Shown: positions 6,117 to 13,959 of the stretch, one piece after another | Numbering within the stretch: the stretch's first letter is position 1 | How the letters are laid out: each line of letters begins with the position of its first letter | DNA from: Stenotrophomonas sp. ISL-67 | GTDB lineage: Bacteria > Pseudomonadota > Gammaproteobacteria > Xanthomonadales > Xanthomonadaceae | DNA: 64,000 nt | Direction of reading: 5' to 3' | NCBI RefSeq assembly: GCF_018612915.1 | Contig: NZ_JAGGRL010000009.1 | Span: 1-64,000, forward strand | Notes under the pieces: generated by a model | Databases searched by the model: none | What the model saw: only the letters and a program-made list of their open reading frames with translations | What the model was told of the DNA's origin: nothing | Made by a program: the position numbers and the translations under genes

Positions 6117-8567
6117 ATGGGCCGCACCTGGACCCGAAGCCCCACTGATGAGGAGGGGCGATGGCTACGTGCCGCGCACCAGCAGCAGGTGCAGTCCGCT
6201 GAGCTGGGCACAGGCGTGGAAGTGCGGCCAGTGCAGACCGCGCAGGGTGAAGATGTCACCTTCCGCGCCGATTACGTGGCGACCGGTACGCTGGAGCGGC
6301 AGTTGAACTGGCAGGCAGCCAGGGCGTCGTATGAGCTGGGCTTGGCCCATCTTCCTCCACCTCAAGACCCGTATCGCCTGAGTGCCCGGGCGGAGCAGGG
6401 AACCCCGCCGGCGCCGTTTGAAACCGGAAGGGCATTCGTACGTGACCCCATCTCCCGCCAATGGGAGCTGCAGGTCGGGCAGATGCAGGATGGGCGTGCA
6501 CCCACCACGCGGTACGAACCCGTTTCAGCGGAGCAGGCCCAAACCCTTGATGCACAGTCGCAGGTGGTAATCGCCCAGAACGCTACCAACACGCCAGCTG
6601 CCGTTGCGGCGCGCTACATGGTGGCGCATGCGGAAGGGCGCTGGAGCGACTTTGGCGATGCGAACAATCCTTCAGTTCCCGCCGCCATCCAGGACGCACA
6701 GAGCAAATCAGACACCCTGCAGGCAAGCAATGGCCACAGGTATACCCGCCAGGAGGATGGTAAGTGGGTCAGTAACGAATGGGCCTTCAACCGCGCGGCC
6801 AATGGCAACCTCAGCGATGAGCTGGATGTCACGTGGCAGAGCCAGCAGGCTGGCGTGGCCGGTCTGGGCACCATGGCCGAGCAGATCAAGGCCACCGTGC
6901 AACTGGCGCCGGAAGGCGTGCGCGGGCAGGTGGAAGCACTTTACGCACGGCACGGTATCGAGCGCAGCGAAGCGCAGTTGGTAGCCACGGCGGCGGCGGT
7001 AGAGCAGGGTCTTGCAGATAATGGAAGGCAGGGTGACCTGGTCCTTGAACTGATTCCAGACCCGCGCACCCACGCGCCGAGCGCTGAAAGCGCCATTGCC
7101 GCGTTCGGTGATGCGGGCGGCAACCGTATGGTTCTCACGGCGACCACCACGATGGAGGACGTTGCGAGGATTCAGGCGTCACAGGTGCATACGGCTGCGC
7201 TGCAGGCCGGTGTGGCGGACGAGGCGCCGATCCAGAACGCCCCGGAACTGCGCATTGAGGCACTGTCGCCCGAGGCGTGGGACGCCCATCAGCAGGCGCT
7301 GCGGGAGGCCAACCGGCAGGGCACCTCCACGAAGGAGGCCGAGCGGTTGGCTGCGCTGGCGGCGATGCGGGCAGATGGCACCCGGGTTGATGAGGTGCAT
7401 GTGCCGGAGTTGGTTGCGAATGAGCGAGACACCGCTCAGCCATCTGCCGCGCAGCCAGCCCCTCAGTTGGTAGCGGCAGCGATTACGGCTTCCGTTGAGC
7501 GCAATGCGATGGAAGAGCAGTCCACGGCCCAGCAAGAGCCCCAGGCACGTCAGGGGGCCGAGCAGGATACACGCGAGCACGTCGAGGAGCAGCGTGCCCA
7601 AGAGGCTTTCGCTCGTACTGCTGCGGAAGAGGAGACTCGCCACGAAGTGTCCTTGGCCGAGTCGCAAGCGTACTCGGGGCCCCCTCCACCCAACATCGCC
7701 GCGACATCGATGCAGCCAGGGCCTGAGGCCGAACCTGTCGTACGGCCACCGGTGGAATTCCCTGACCTCGCTGTGACCGTCGCTGCATCAGAAGCGAAGG
7801 TAGAGCAGCAGGTAACCCCCGAAGGGGTGCCGGAGGCTGTCATGCGTGTGGATGCTACTCAGCCTGCTGAAGTCGCGGTGCAGGCCGAGACGTCTGAGCG
7901 ACCGGGCATGGATGATGAAGCCTCAATACAGCACCCACCCCTGGATGAAGTTTCGCTCAACGAGCCTGTTGCAGAGTCACCACCGGTAGAGGTGGCTGAG
8001 CAGATGATGGTAGCTGAGCTGGACGCCGTTCCGGTGAAAGAACCCGCGAACGACGTCACCGCGAATCAGGCTGCGCCAGAACCAGAGCCTGCCATGGAGC
8101 GGATGGCGCAGCCCGCTGAGCAGGACCCTTGGACACCCCTCAACCCCGAGCACCCCGACCACGCCCTCTACCAACAGATCCGCGAGGGAGTAGCGAAGCT
8201 GGACGAGGCCCACGGCCGCAGCTACGACCAAGCCAGCGAGCGCCTCACCGGCAGCCTGATGGTGCTGGCCAAGCGCAACGGCCTGGACAGTGTGGACCAC
8301 GTGGTGCTCAGCCAACCCACGGAAAGCCAACCCGGCGGCCAGAACGTCTTCGTGGTTCAGGGCGAGCTGGACAACCCCGGTCACAAGCGCGCTGGCATGC
8401 CAACGGCGCAGGCAGTGAAAACCCCGTTCGAGGAGTCGCTTGAGCAGTTTGATGTTGCAGCGTTCGAGCAGGAACAGCGCGCCGCGCAACTGGCAACGCA
8501 GCAGCAGGACGAAGACCAGCGCGTGCAGCAGGAGATGCAGGTCGCAGCGGCGAGCATGGGGTACTGA
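6117..8567 (+). CDS. C-terminal half of the split XVIPCD effector, module 2
   Basis: An 816-residue ORF if begun at ATG 6117 (AGGTGG seven bases upstream); the open frame runs back to GTG 6108 and through the amber codon. The first ~70 residues ('GRTWTRSPTDEEGRWLRAAH') are a linker normally inside X-Tfe proteins. Residues ~140-360 are a conserved middle region. About 370-670 are low-complexity and rich in Glu, Ala, Pro and Gln. Residues ~675-816 form an XVIPCD ('HALYQQIREGVAKLD', 'ERLTGSLMVLAKRNGL', 'DHVVLSQ', 'NVFVVQGEL'). Alone it carries the secretion signal but not the N-terminal toxin region, so without read-through the pair may be inactive. Confidence 0.8.
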   Translation: MGRTWTRSPTDEEGRWLRAAHQQQVQSAELGTGVEVRPVQTAQGEDVTFRADYVATGTLERQLNWQAARASYELGLAHLPPPQDPYRLSARAEQGTPPAPFETGRAFVRDPISRQWELQVGQMQDGRAPTTRYEPVSAEQAQTLDAQSQVVIAQNATNTPAAVAARYMVAHAEGRWSDFGDANNPSVPAAIQDAQSKSDTLQASNGHRYTRQEDGKWVSNEWAFNRAANGNLSDELDVTWQSQQAGVAGLGTMAEQIKATVQLAPEGVRGQVEALYARHGIERSEAQLVATAAAVEQGLADNGRQGDLVLELIPDPRTHAPSAESAIAAFGDAGGNRMVLTATTTMEDVARIQASQVHTAALQAGVADEAPIQNAPELRIEALSPEAWDAHQQALREANRQGTSTKEAERLAALAAMRADGTRVDEVHVPELVANERDTAQPSAAQPAPQLVAAAITASVERNAMEEQSTAQQEPQARQGAEQDTREHVEEQRAQEAFARTAAEEETRHEVSLAESQAYSGPPPPNIAATSMQPGPEAEPVVRPPVEFPDLAVTVAASEAKVEQQVTPEGVPEAVMRVDATQPAEVAVQAETSERPGMDDEASIQHPPLDEVSLNEPVAESPPVEVAEQMMVAELDAVPVKEPANDVTANQAAPEPEPAMERMAQPAEQDPWTPLNPEHPDHALYQQIREGVAKLDEAHGRSYDQASERLTGSLMVLAKRNGLDSVDHVVLSQPTESQPGGQNVFVVQGELDNPGHKRAGMPTAQAVKTPFEESLEQFDVAAFEQEQRAAQLATQQQDEDQRVQQEMQVAAASMGY

Positions 8568-8588
8568 CAACGGGTCTTTTCACTGAGC

Positions 8589-8804
8589 TCAGCTATTCAG
8601 TGCCAGCCCCATCGGTGGCCACAGCGGATTCATCCGGTCCAGGTCGTAGTCATTGCCAAACGCCAGCGCCGCCTCACGCGGCTCCAGGTCGTAGTAGCTC
8701 ACCAGCAGCTGCTCATCCATCCCGGCGTCGCTGTGGTTGATGGCATACAGGCCCAGCATGGCCTGGTCGAACTCTTCCAGCCAATCAAGGTCGATCTTGT
8801 TCAT
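8589..8804 (-). CDS. small acidic hypothetical protein
   Basis: A 71-residue protein, rich in Asp/Glu and Leu, with no signal peptide. The start ATG at 8804 has a strong GGAGG nine bases upstream, which is the main support. It is convergent with the split effector (22 bases between stops). The family is not recognised; 'LDWLEEFDQAMLGLY' near residues 6-20 looks like an amphipathic helix. A role connected with the effector modules is possible but unsupported. Confidence 0.6.
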   Translation of the reverse strand: MNKIDLDWLEEFDQAMLGLYAINHSDAGMDEQLLVSYYDLEPREAALAFGNDYDLDRMNPLWPPMGLALNS

Positions 8805-9061
8805 GTTGATCCTCCGAAGCGGATCGCAGGATCGCGCAGGGGCGTCTCATAGCTTGGGACGGAGGGTGGCCGCTTCCGCAGATGGGCGAGAAACCTATCG
8901 CTCCGTGGATATCCATAGGCGCGAGCGATGCCCCGTCGCCACCCCTGCTAAGATATCCACGCCAGCCAGCCTTCCCACGTCATTCGACCGTGTGGTTGGC
9001 CGCTCCTCCCAGCGGCCACGCGAGCCAGGATCCTTCCTCTGCCTCTCACAAGGACGCTCGC

Positions 9062-10204
9062 ATGCACCCTCGTTCCCTGTTCCGTTCGGCCGCCCTGGCG
9101 CTGGCCGTCAGCCTGACCCTTGGCGCTCCGTCCGCCTTCGCCGCTGAAAAGACCGGCACCACTGCCGCCGCTTCCTCCGTGCAGCGCTCGCCCGTTGCGC
9201 AGGGCTTGTACGAGCTGGCCTTCAGCCCCACCCAGAACGCGCTGTTCGTGGCCTCTTCCGGCGGCTTCGGCGATGCCGCCGGCCCGGCCCAGGTGCTGCG
9301 CCTGAACCCGGATTCGCTGGCGGTGGAAGCCAATATTCCGCTGGAGCGCAAAGCCTTCGGCGTGGTGCTCGACGACGCCCACAACCGCCTGTACGTGGGC
9401 AATACCGTGGACATCTCGGTGACCGTGGTCGACACCGCCAGCAACAAGGCGGTGGGGATCGTGCAGCTGATGGAAAAGAAGGTGGGCAAGGACGGCAAGG
9501 CCGGCTACACCCACGACCTGCGCGAACTGGTGGTGGATTCCCCGAACAACCGCCTGTACGTCACCGGTCACTCCGGCGAAGGCAGCGTGCTGTTCGTGGT
9601 GGATACCCAGTCGCTGAAGCTGATCAACACCATTCCGGGCCTGGGCAACGCCAAGGCACCGGGCCTGACCCTGGATGCGGCCAACAAGCGCGTGCTCACC
9701 TCCAACCTGCTGGGTGAAGTGGTCACCGTGGGCACCGACAGCGGCAAGGTGGAGCAGCGCTTCAACATCAGCGCCGAGCAGCCGATGAACCTGGTGCTGG
9801 ACCCGAGCGGCAAGCGCCTGTTCGTGACCGACCAGGGCCTGGAGATGATCCGCAAGTACCAGGGCAGCAGCATTCCGGGCTTCGTCTCCAAGCACCCGGG
9901 CCAGCGCGTGCTGGTGCTGGACCCTACCACCGGCAAGGAACTGGCCAGCATCGCCACCGACGCCGGCCCGCTGGGGTTGCTGCTGGATGCGCCGCGCAAG
10001 CGGCTGTACGTGACCAACCGCGAGGCCGGTACGGTTACCGCGTACGACAGCGAGAGCTACAAGCAGGTGGGCACCTATGACGTGCCGACCCACCCGAACA
10101 GCCTGGCGCTGGATGCGAAGAAGAACGTCCTGTACGTGACCATCAAGAATGGGGACAAGGACGAGAAGGGTAGTGAGGAATCTGTGGCGCGGATTGCGCT
10201 GTAA
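9062..10204 (+). CDS. YncE-like secreted beta-propeller protein
   Basis: A 380-residue protein. ATG 9062 follows AAGGA and begins a clear Sec signal peptide ending 'APSAFA'; the longer frame from 8882 has no support. The mature part is a run of seven-bladed propeller repeats with the YncE/YVTN pattern: 'NRLYVGNTVDISVTVVDT', 'NRLYVTG', 'KRLFVTD', 'KRLYVTNREAGTVTAYD', 'NVLYVTIKNGD'. YncE family proteins are periplasmic and of uncertain function; E. coli YncE binds DNA in vitro and responds to iron limitation. No Fur-like box was recognised here. It stands alone as one transcription unit, ended by a long hairpin at 10229-10290. Confidence 0.85.
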   Translation: MHPRSLFRSAALALAVSLTLGAPSAFAAEKTGTTAAASSVQRSPVAQGLYELAFSPTQNALFVASSGGFGDAAGPAQVLRLNPDSLAVEANIPLERKAFGVVLDDAHNRLYVGNTVDISVTVVDTASNKAVGIVQLMEKKVGKDGKAGYTHDLRELVVDSPNNRLYVTGHSGEGSVLFVVDTQSLKLINTIPGLGNAKAPGLTLDAANKRVLTSNLLGEVVTVGTDSGKVEQRFNISAEQPMNLVLDPSGKRLFVTDQGLEMIRKYQGSSIPGFVSKHPGQRVLVLDPTTGKELASIATDAGPLGLLLDAPRKRLYVTNREAGTVTAYDSESYKQVGTYDVPTHPNSLALDAKKNVLYVTIKNGDKDEKGSEESVARIAL

Positions 10205-10228
10205 GGGCTGACGGGCTCAGGTGTCCCA

Positions 10229-10290
10229 AGTCGTAACATGATTTTTCGCCGTAACACGCGCTGCGTTACGGCGAAAATTTCATGTTACGA
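10229..10290. repeat. long near-perfect inverted repeat downstream of the yncE-like gene
   Basis: Arms of ~26 bases (10229-10254 and 10264-10290) begin GTCGTAACATGA and end with its complement. The loop is 9 nt, with one-base bulge differences in an A/T run. It lies 25 bases after the propeller gene stop. It has no T tract, so it may be a Rho-independent-like terminator, an mRNA 3' stabiliser or a decayed mobile element end. Confidence 0.7.
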
Positions 10291-10771
10291 CCCCGGGGAG
10301 CGCGGTCCGGATGAAAGCTAACGCAATTGGCCGCGGGTACGTTGCGGACGGGTTGTTATGGCGCACGCGCTGTGGCCAGGAACGCCGGCGTGGTTGGCTG
10401 GATTGCAGCGCCTTCGTTGCAGGTCATGCCGTAATCGGTTGTTGCACGGTTACGTGCAGTCGACTGGGGTACGACCCTACCCATGCAGGGCATTGTGCCC
10501 GGTACAAGGCACGGGTGTGCGGCGCCTGATACCAGACACCCGCCGTGCCCGACACGAGGTGCGAGGCGCGAGGCGCGAGGCGCGGGGCGCCCGGGGCAAT
10601 GCCGCCGGGCGACAGGGTAGGGTCGCATCCCGATCGACCGCCGATAACAATGCAACGCCCGATGGGGCATGACCCACGTCGAATGCGATGCGTGCCAGAA
10701 GCAAACGGGCAGGCGTGGCCGTGCGACCACGTCGCTGCACTGCCCATTCGCCTTACGCTGCGGCGTAATGC
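10291..10771. other. ~480-bp non-coding stretch
   Basis: No ORF here has a ribosome site or recognisable family. It contains a 7-bp tandem repeat (10556-10590) and inverted pieces around 10470 and 10615 (CGACCCTACCC / GGGTAGGGTCG). It looks like decayed repeat DNA. Confidence 0.5.
10556..10590. repeat. 7-bp tandem repeat GAGGCGC x5
   Basis: Five consecutive 7-mers: GAGGTGC, three GAGGCGC and GGGGCGC. The unit is not a multiple of three, which argues against any coding role here. Confidence 0.8.
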
Positions 10772-11761
10772 TCAGGCGTTCACATCCACAACCAACCGCC
10801 CGCGCACCTTGCCTTCCAGGAACGCCGGGAACACCTCCAGCACCTTCTCCAGCCCAATCACTTCAACTGTGCTGGCCAGCTTGCCCAGATCCAGATCGGT
10901 CGCCAGCCGCTTCCACGCCTCAGCACGCACCTCATGCGGCGCCTGCACCGAGTCAATACCGGCCAAGGTCACGTTGCGCAGGATGAAGGGCAGCACCGAG
11001 GTGGTCAGGTCGGTCCCCTGCGCCAGCCCGGCCGCCGCCACCACGCCGCGGTACTTCGTCTGCGCCAGCGCATTGGCCAGGGTGTGGCTGCCGGCCACAT
11101 CCACCACGCCGGCCCAGCGCTCGGCATCCAGCGGGCGCGTGCGCGGTTCGGCCAGCGTTGCGCGGTCGATGAGTTCGTCGGCGCCCAGGTCCTTCAGGTA
11201 TTGCGCGTGCTGGGGGCGGCCGGTGGAGGCCACCGTGCGGTAGCCCAGCTTGGAAAGGATGGCCAGCGCAATCGAGCCCACGCCGCCGTTGGCGCCGGTT
11301 ACCAGAATGTCGCCGTGCTCGGGCTTCACCCCGCCGTGTTCCAGCGCCAGCACGCACAGCATGGCGGTGTAACCGGCGGTGCCGATGGCCATGGCGTCCT
11401 TGGTGCTGATGCTGTCGGGCAGCTTCACCAGCCACTCGCCCGGAACGCGCGCACGCTGGGCAAGGCCGCCGTGGTGGGACTGGCTCAGGCCGTAGCCGTT
11501 GAGCACCACTCGGTCGCCTTTGTTGAAGCCGGCATGGGTGGATTCCACCACGGTGCCGGCCAGGTCGATGCCGGGAATCATCGGGAAGCTGCTGATGATG
11601 GGCGCAGCGCCGGTCATCGCCAGCGAGTCTTTGTAGTTCAGCGTGGAGTAGTCCACCTGCACCAGCACATCGCCGTCGTGCAGGTCCGCTTCGTCAAAGC
11701 TCACCAGCTTGGTGGATACCTGGCCATCGTCTTTGCTGGCCAGCAGGGCATTGAATTTCAT
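10772..11761 (-). CDS. acuI: acryloyl-CoA reductase / YhdH-type quinone oxidoreductase (MDR family)
   Basis: A 329-residue zinc-less medium-chain dehydrogenase. The sequence is typical of AcuI/YhdH: 'STLNYKDSLAMTG', 'PMIPGIDLAGTV', 'GTAGYTAMLCVLALE', nucleotide-binding 'TGANGGVGSIALAIL' and 'GRPQHAQYLKDLGA'. These enzymes reduce acryloyl-CoA to propionyl-CoA with NADPH and detoxify acrylate-like electrophiles in the cytoplasm. It is divergently transcribed from an HxlR-type regulator with a conserved N-terminal cysteine, so control by electrophile or quinone stress is plausible. Length is normal for the family. Confidence 0.88.
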   Translation of the reverse strand: MKFNALLASKDDGQVSTKLVSFDEADLHDGDVLVQVDYSTLNYKDSLAMTGAAPIISSFPMIPGIDLAGTVVESTHAGFNKGDRVVLNGYGLSQSHHGGLAQRARVPGEWLVKLPDSISTKDAMAIGTAGYTAMLCVLALEHGGVKPEHGDILVTGANGGVGSIALAILSKLGYRTVASTGRPQHAQYLKDLGADELIDRATLAEPRTRPLDAERWAGVVDVAGSHTLANALAQTKYRGVVAAAGLAQGTDLTTSVLPFILRNVTLAGIDSVQAPHEVRAEAWKRLATDLDLGKLASTVEVIGLEKVLEVFPAFLEGKVRGRLVVDVNA

Positions 11762-11796
11762 GGGCGTGCATTACCTCGGGGGATATGACCTGCATG

Positions 11797-11841
11797 CTAT
11801 GGTCGTGCCGTGGTTGTCACAAGAACCATGCTTTTCCATAG
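11797..11841. promoter_or_regulatory. possible operator in the acuI/hxlR divergent region
   Basis: CTATGG (11797-11802) and CCATAG (11836-11841) form a spaced inverted repeat between the two divergent start codons. Spacing is wide and the match short; listed only as a candidate HxlR site. Confidence 0.25.
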
Positions 11842-11869
11842 GTACTACGGTTTTCAGGAGTATCCAGTA

Positions 11870-12217
11870 ATGGCGCGGCGCGTATATGGCAAAACCGGTT
11901 GCAGCGTGGAGGCCACGCTGTCGGTCATGGGCGGCACGTGGAAGCCGGTGATCCTGTTCTATCTGGTGTCCGGCACCAAGCGTTTCATGGAACTGACCCG
12001 GCTGATTCCCAACGCCACCCAATCGATGTTGACCAGCCAGCTCCGGGAGCTGGAGGCCGACGGCGTGGTGGTGCGGCATGTGTACCCAGAGGTGCCGCCG
12101 AAGGTGGAATACCGCCTTTCGGAACTGGGGCAGACGCTGGTGCCGGTGTTGTTGGCGATGCGGGATTGGGGGAGTGCGTACAAGAAGAAGAACCGGGAGC
12201 AGGCGGAGGCGGGGTGA
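11870..12217 (+). CDS. HxlR-family transcriptional regulator
   Basis: A 115-residue winged-helix protein. ATG 11870 is preceded by CAGGAG, while the frame extends upstream only to unsupported codons. The N-terminal motif 'TGCSVEATLSVMGGTWKPVIL' (cysteine near residue 9) is the redox-sensing cysteine region of YodB/HypR-type HxlR repressors that respond to quinones and electrophiles. The recognition-helix region 'NATQSMLTSQLRELEADGVV' follows. Divergent to acuI, so it most likely represses or activates that gene. Confidence 0.85.
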   Translation: MARRVYGKTGCSVEATLSVMGGTWKPVILFYLVSGTKRFMELTRLIPNATQSMLTSQLRELEADGVVVRHVYPEVPPKVEYRLSELGQTLVPVLLAMRDWGSAYKKKNREQAEAG

Positions 12218-12331
12218 ACGGGCGGGCTGAACTGTGACGCGAATCAAGCTGTGAGTAGGGCTTTTCCTATTTTCCGGACTAGTCGCGTGCCCCAGACTAC
12301 GAAGGCTGGATCAGCCGTATCAGGAACAGAT

Positions 12332-12985
12332 ATGACCAAGATGCTTCGGGCAACCAGATTGATGCTGTTGAGCGCGCCAGCGCTGTTTGCGATTGCCGGC
12401 CTTGTCGCGTGCGGGCGAGAGGCCGATACCGCCAAGCCCAGCATGGAGGTCAACAAGGAGAGCGCTACGATGCGCACTGAAGTTCCGCTTACCCGGCCCA
12501 TTGCCTTGGACAAGGCAGGCGAGGTGGTGAACGTGGAGTTCGAACTTCCACCTCCCGGGCCCAATGCCTCGTCTGGCGTGATGCTGGGCATGCGGTTGGT
12601 CAGGCCGGATGCGGAGTCCGGGACAGCATTATCCATGCGGCTGGTGGAAGCAGGGCTCGCTGCCCGGGTGAATCTGATTCGCATTGAGGAGGGTGCAATC
12701 AAGACGGTGCCCCTGACCAGGGATGCCCCGAATCTCCGTGACAGCATTCAGGTCGCCCCTGACGGAGCGGTACCTGGCTTGACCATGTCGGGTGTTGACC
12801 CCTCACTGCTGCAGGGGGCGGGCCTTGTTGATGCAGCTCTTTACTATGACGTGCTTCAGTTCGCGTATGCAGAGAATATCCAGCCTGGGCACTACCGCCT
12901 CACCATTGAGTTGACAGGCGATCACCCGGAGTTCCGCGAGGAGACCGCTGAACTGCTTGTTGCCTACTTCAAGAAGGCGAAGTGA
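12332..12985 (+). CDS. putative immunity lipoprotein (X-Tfi) for module 3
   Basis: A 217-residue lipoprotein; ATG 12332 follows AGGAAC. Signal peptide 'LMLLSAPALFAIAGLVAC' has a lipobox LVAC. The mature part is a beta-rich domain beginning 'PLTRPIALDKAGEVVNVEF' and ending 'PGHYRLTIELTGDHPEFRE', an arrangement resembling DUF5625-type immunity proteins (weak recognition). It ends 3 bases before the effector start and should be translated with it. Periplasmic immunity matches the predicted peptidoglycan-active partner. Function inferred from position. Confidence 0.72.
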   Translation: MTKMLRATRLMLLSAPALFAIAGLVACGREADTAKPSMEVNKESATMRTEVPLTRPIALDKAGEVVNVEFELPPPGPNASSGVMLGMRLVRPDAESGTALSMRLVEAGLAARVNLIRIEEGAIKTVPLTRDAPNLRDSIQVAPDGAVPGLTMSGVDPSLLQGAGLVDAALYYDVLQFAYAENIQPGHYRLTIELTGDHPEFREETAELLVAYFKKAK

Positions 12986-12988
12986 CCC

Positions 12989-13948
12989 ATGAGCAAGGAC
13001 GCACCTTATACCGTTACCGTATACGTTGCCGCCCCCGGGACGCCACTGGCCGGAGGAGGAACATCGGCTGCAGGCCACATGTATCTGTCGGTTGAGCACG
13101 GCGAGTGGTCACGCAGTTGTGGCTTCGCACCGATCAAGCATGGCGCGACCAGCGGTCCTGGTGCGATCACCAACCGCGACAGCCGAGATTACGAGAATCC
13201 TTATTACGCCCGGACGATGGAGATCAGCAAGGAACAGTTCGATCGTATCGTTGAGTACGGTAAGGACCCGTCCAAGCATGGTTTCAGCATGGAGTACGGC
13301 GGGCTATCCAACAGCTGCATCGATTTTACCTGGGGCGCACTCAATCACGTAGGCCTTCACCGTCAAACAAAGTCAGGGCAGGACCAGGGTTTCGAGGGGG
13401 CGGTCAAACCGCTCGATAACAAGCGTGAAATCGAGAGCATTCCGGATCCCGTTCCGGGCAGTAAGCTGAACACCGAAATCAACAATGACCTGCCGAAGCG
13501 GTCGCTGCTGCAGCGACTGATCTCCGAGAATGATTCCTACGAAGGCGTCAGGGGCGATCCCATGCTCTCCCAGATCCGCGACAAGGTGGCGGAACTGGAC
13601 GCCGCCAATGGCCGAACCTTCGACCCAGCCAGTGAGCGCGTCAGCGCAAGCCTGTATGTGCTCGCCAAAGAGAATGGCCTATCGCGCGTGGACCACGTAA
13701 TGCTCAGTGAGCGCACCTCGCACTCTGCGGCGGCGGAAAACATCTTCGTCGTGCAGGGTGAGCGCGACGATCCCGGGCATCTGCGTGCATCCATGCCTAC
13801 CGCGATTGCGGCGCAGGCCCCGGTTGAAGCATCGCTGGAACGTGGCGAACAGCTCGCCAGTGCCAACCAGCAGACCCAGCAGCTGGCGGCCCAGGCCGAA
13901 CAGGCGCAATCGCAGGAACGTGAGGCTGCCGTTCGGCGAATGGGGTGA
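12989..13948 (+). CDS. XVIPCD effector with a permuted papain-like (NlpC/P60-type) domain, module 3
   Basis: A 319-residue protein. Residues ~5-125 carry 'AGHMYLSV' (H30), 'SCGFAPIKHG', 'ARTMEISKEQFDRI' and 'NSCIDFTWGALNHVGL' (C110, D112). His before Cys is the order of circularly permuted NlpC/P60 or LRAT-like cysteine hydrolases, and this block recurs in toxins of secretion systems. Peptidoglycan peptide or lipid hydrolysis in the target periplasm is the likely action. Residues ~189-319 are an XVIPCD ('LSQIRDKVAELD', 'ERVSASLYVLAKENGL', 'DHVMLSE', 'NIFVVQGER') with the usual Gln-rich tail. It lies 3 bases after its lipoprotein gene. It is the smallest, intact module in the window. Confidence 0.85.
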   Translation: MSKDAPYTVTVYVAAPGTPLAGGGTSAAGHMYLSVEHGEWSRSCGFAPIKHGATSGPGAITNRDSRDYENPYYARTMEISKEQFDRIVEYGKDPSKHGFSMEYGGLSNSCIDFTWGALNHVGLHRQTKSGQDQGFEGAVKPLDNKREIESIPDPVPGSKLNTEINNDLPKRSLLQRLISENDSYEGVRGDPMLSQIRDKVAELDAANGRTFDPASERVSASLYVLAKENGLSRVDHVMLSERTSHSAAAENIFVVQGERDDPGHLRASMPTAIAAQAPVEASLERGEQLASANQQTQQLAAQAEQAQSQEREAAVRRMG

Positions 13949-13959
13949 TTGCCCGCCCC

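Noticed and set aside
8882..9061. 60-residue N-terminal extension of the YncE-like protein
   Set aside because: The signal peptide begins at ATG 9062 with AAGGA before it.
10311..10529. 72-residue ORF in the yncE-acuI gap
   Set aside because: No ribosome site, atypical composition, and overlaps other open frames on both strands.
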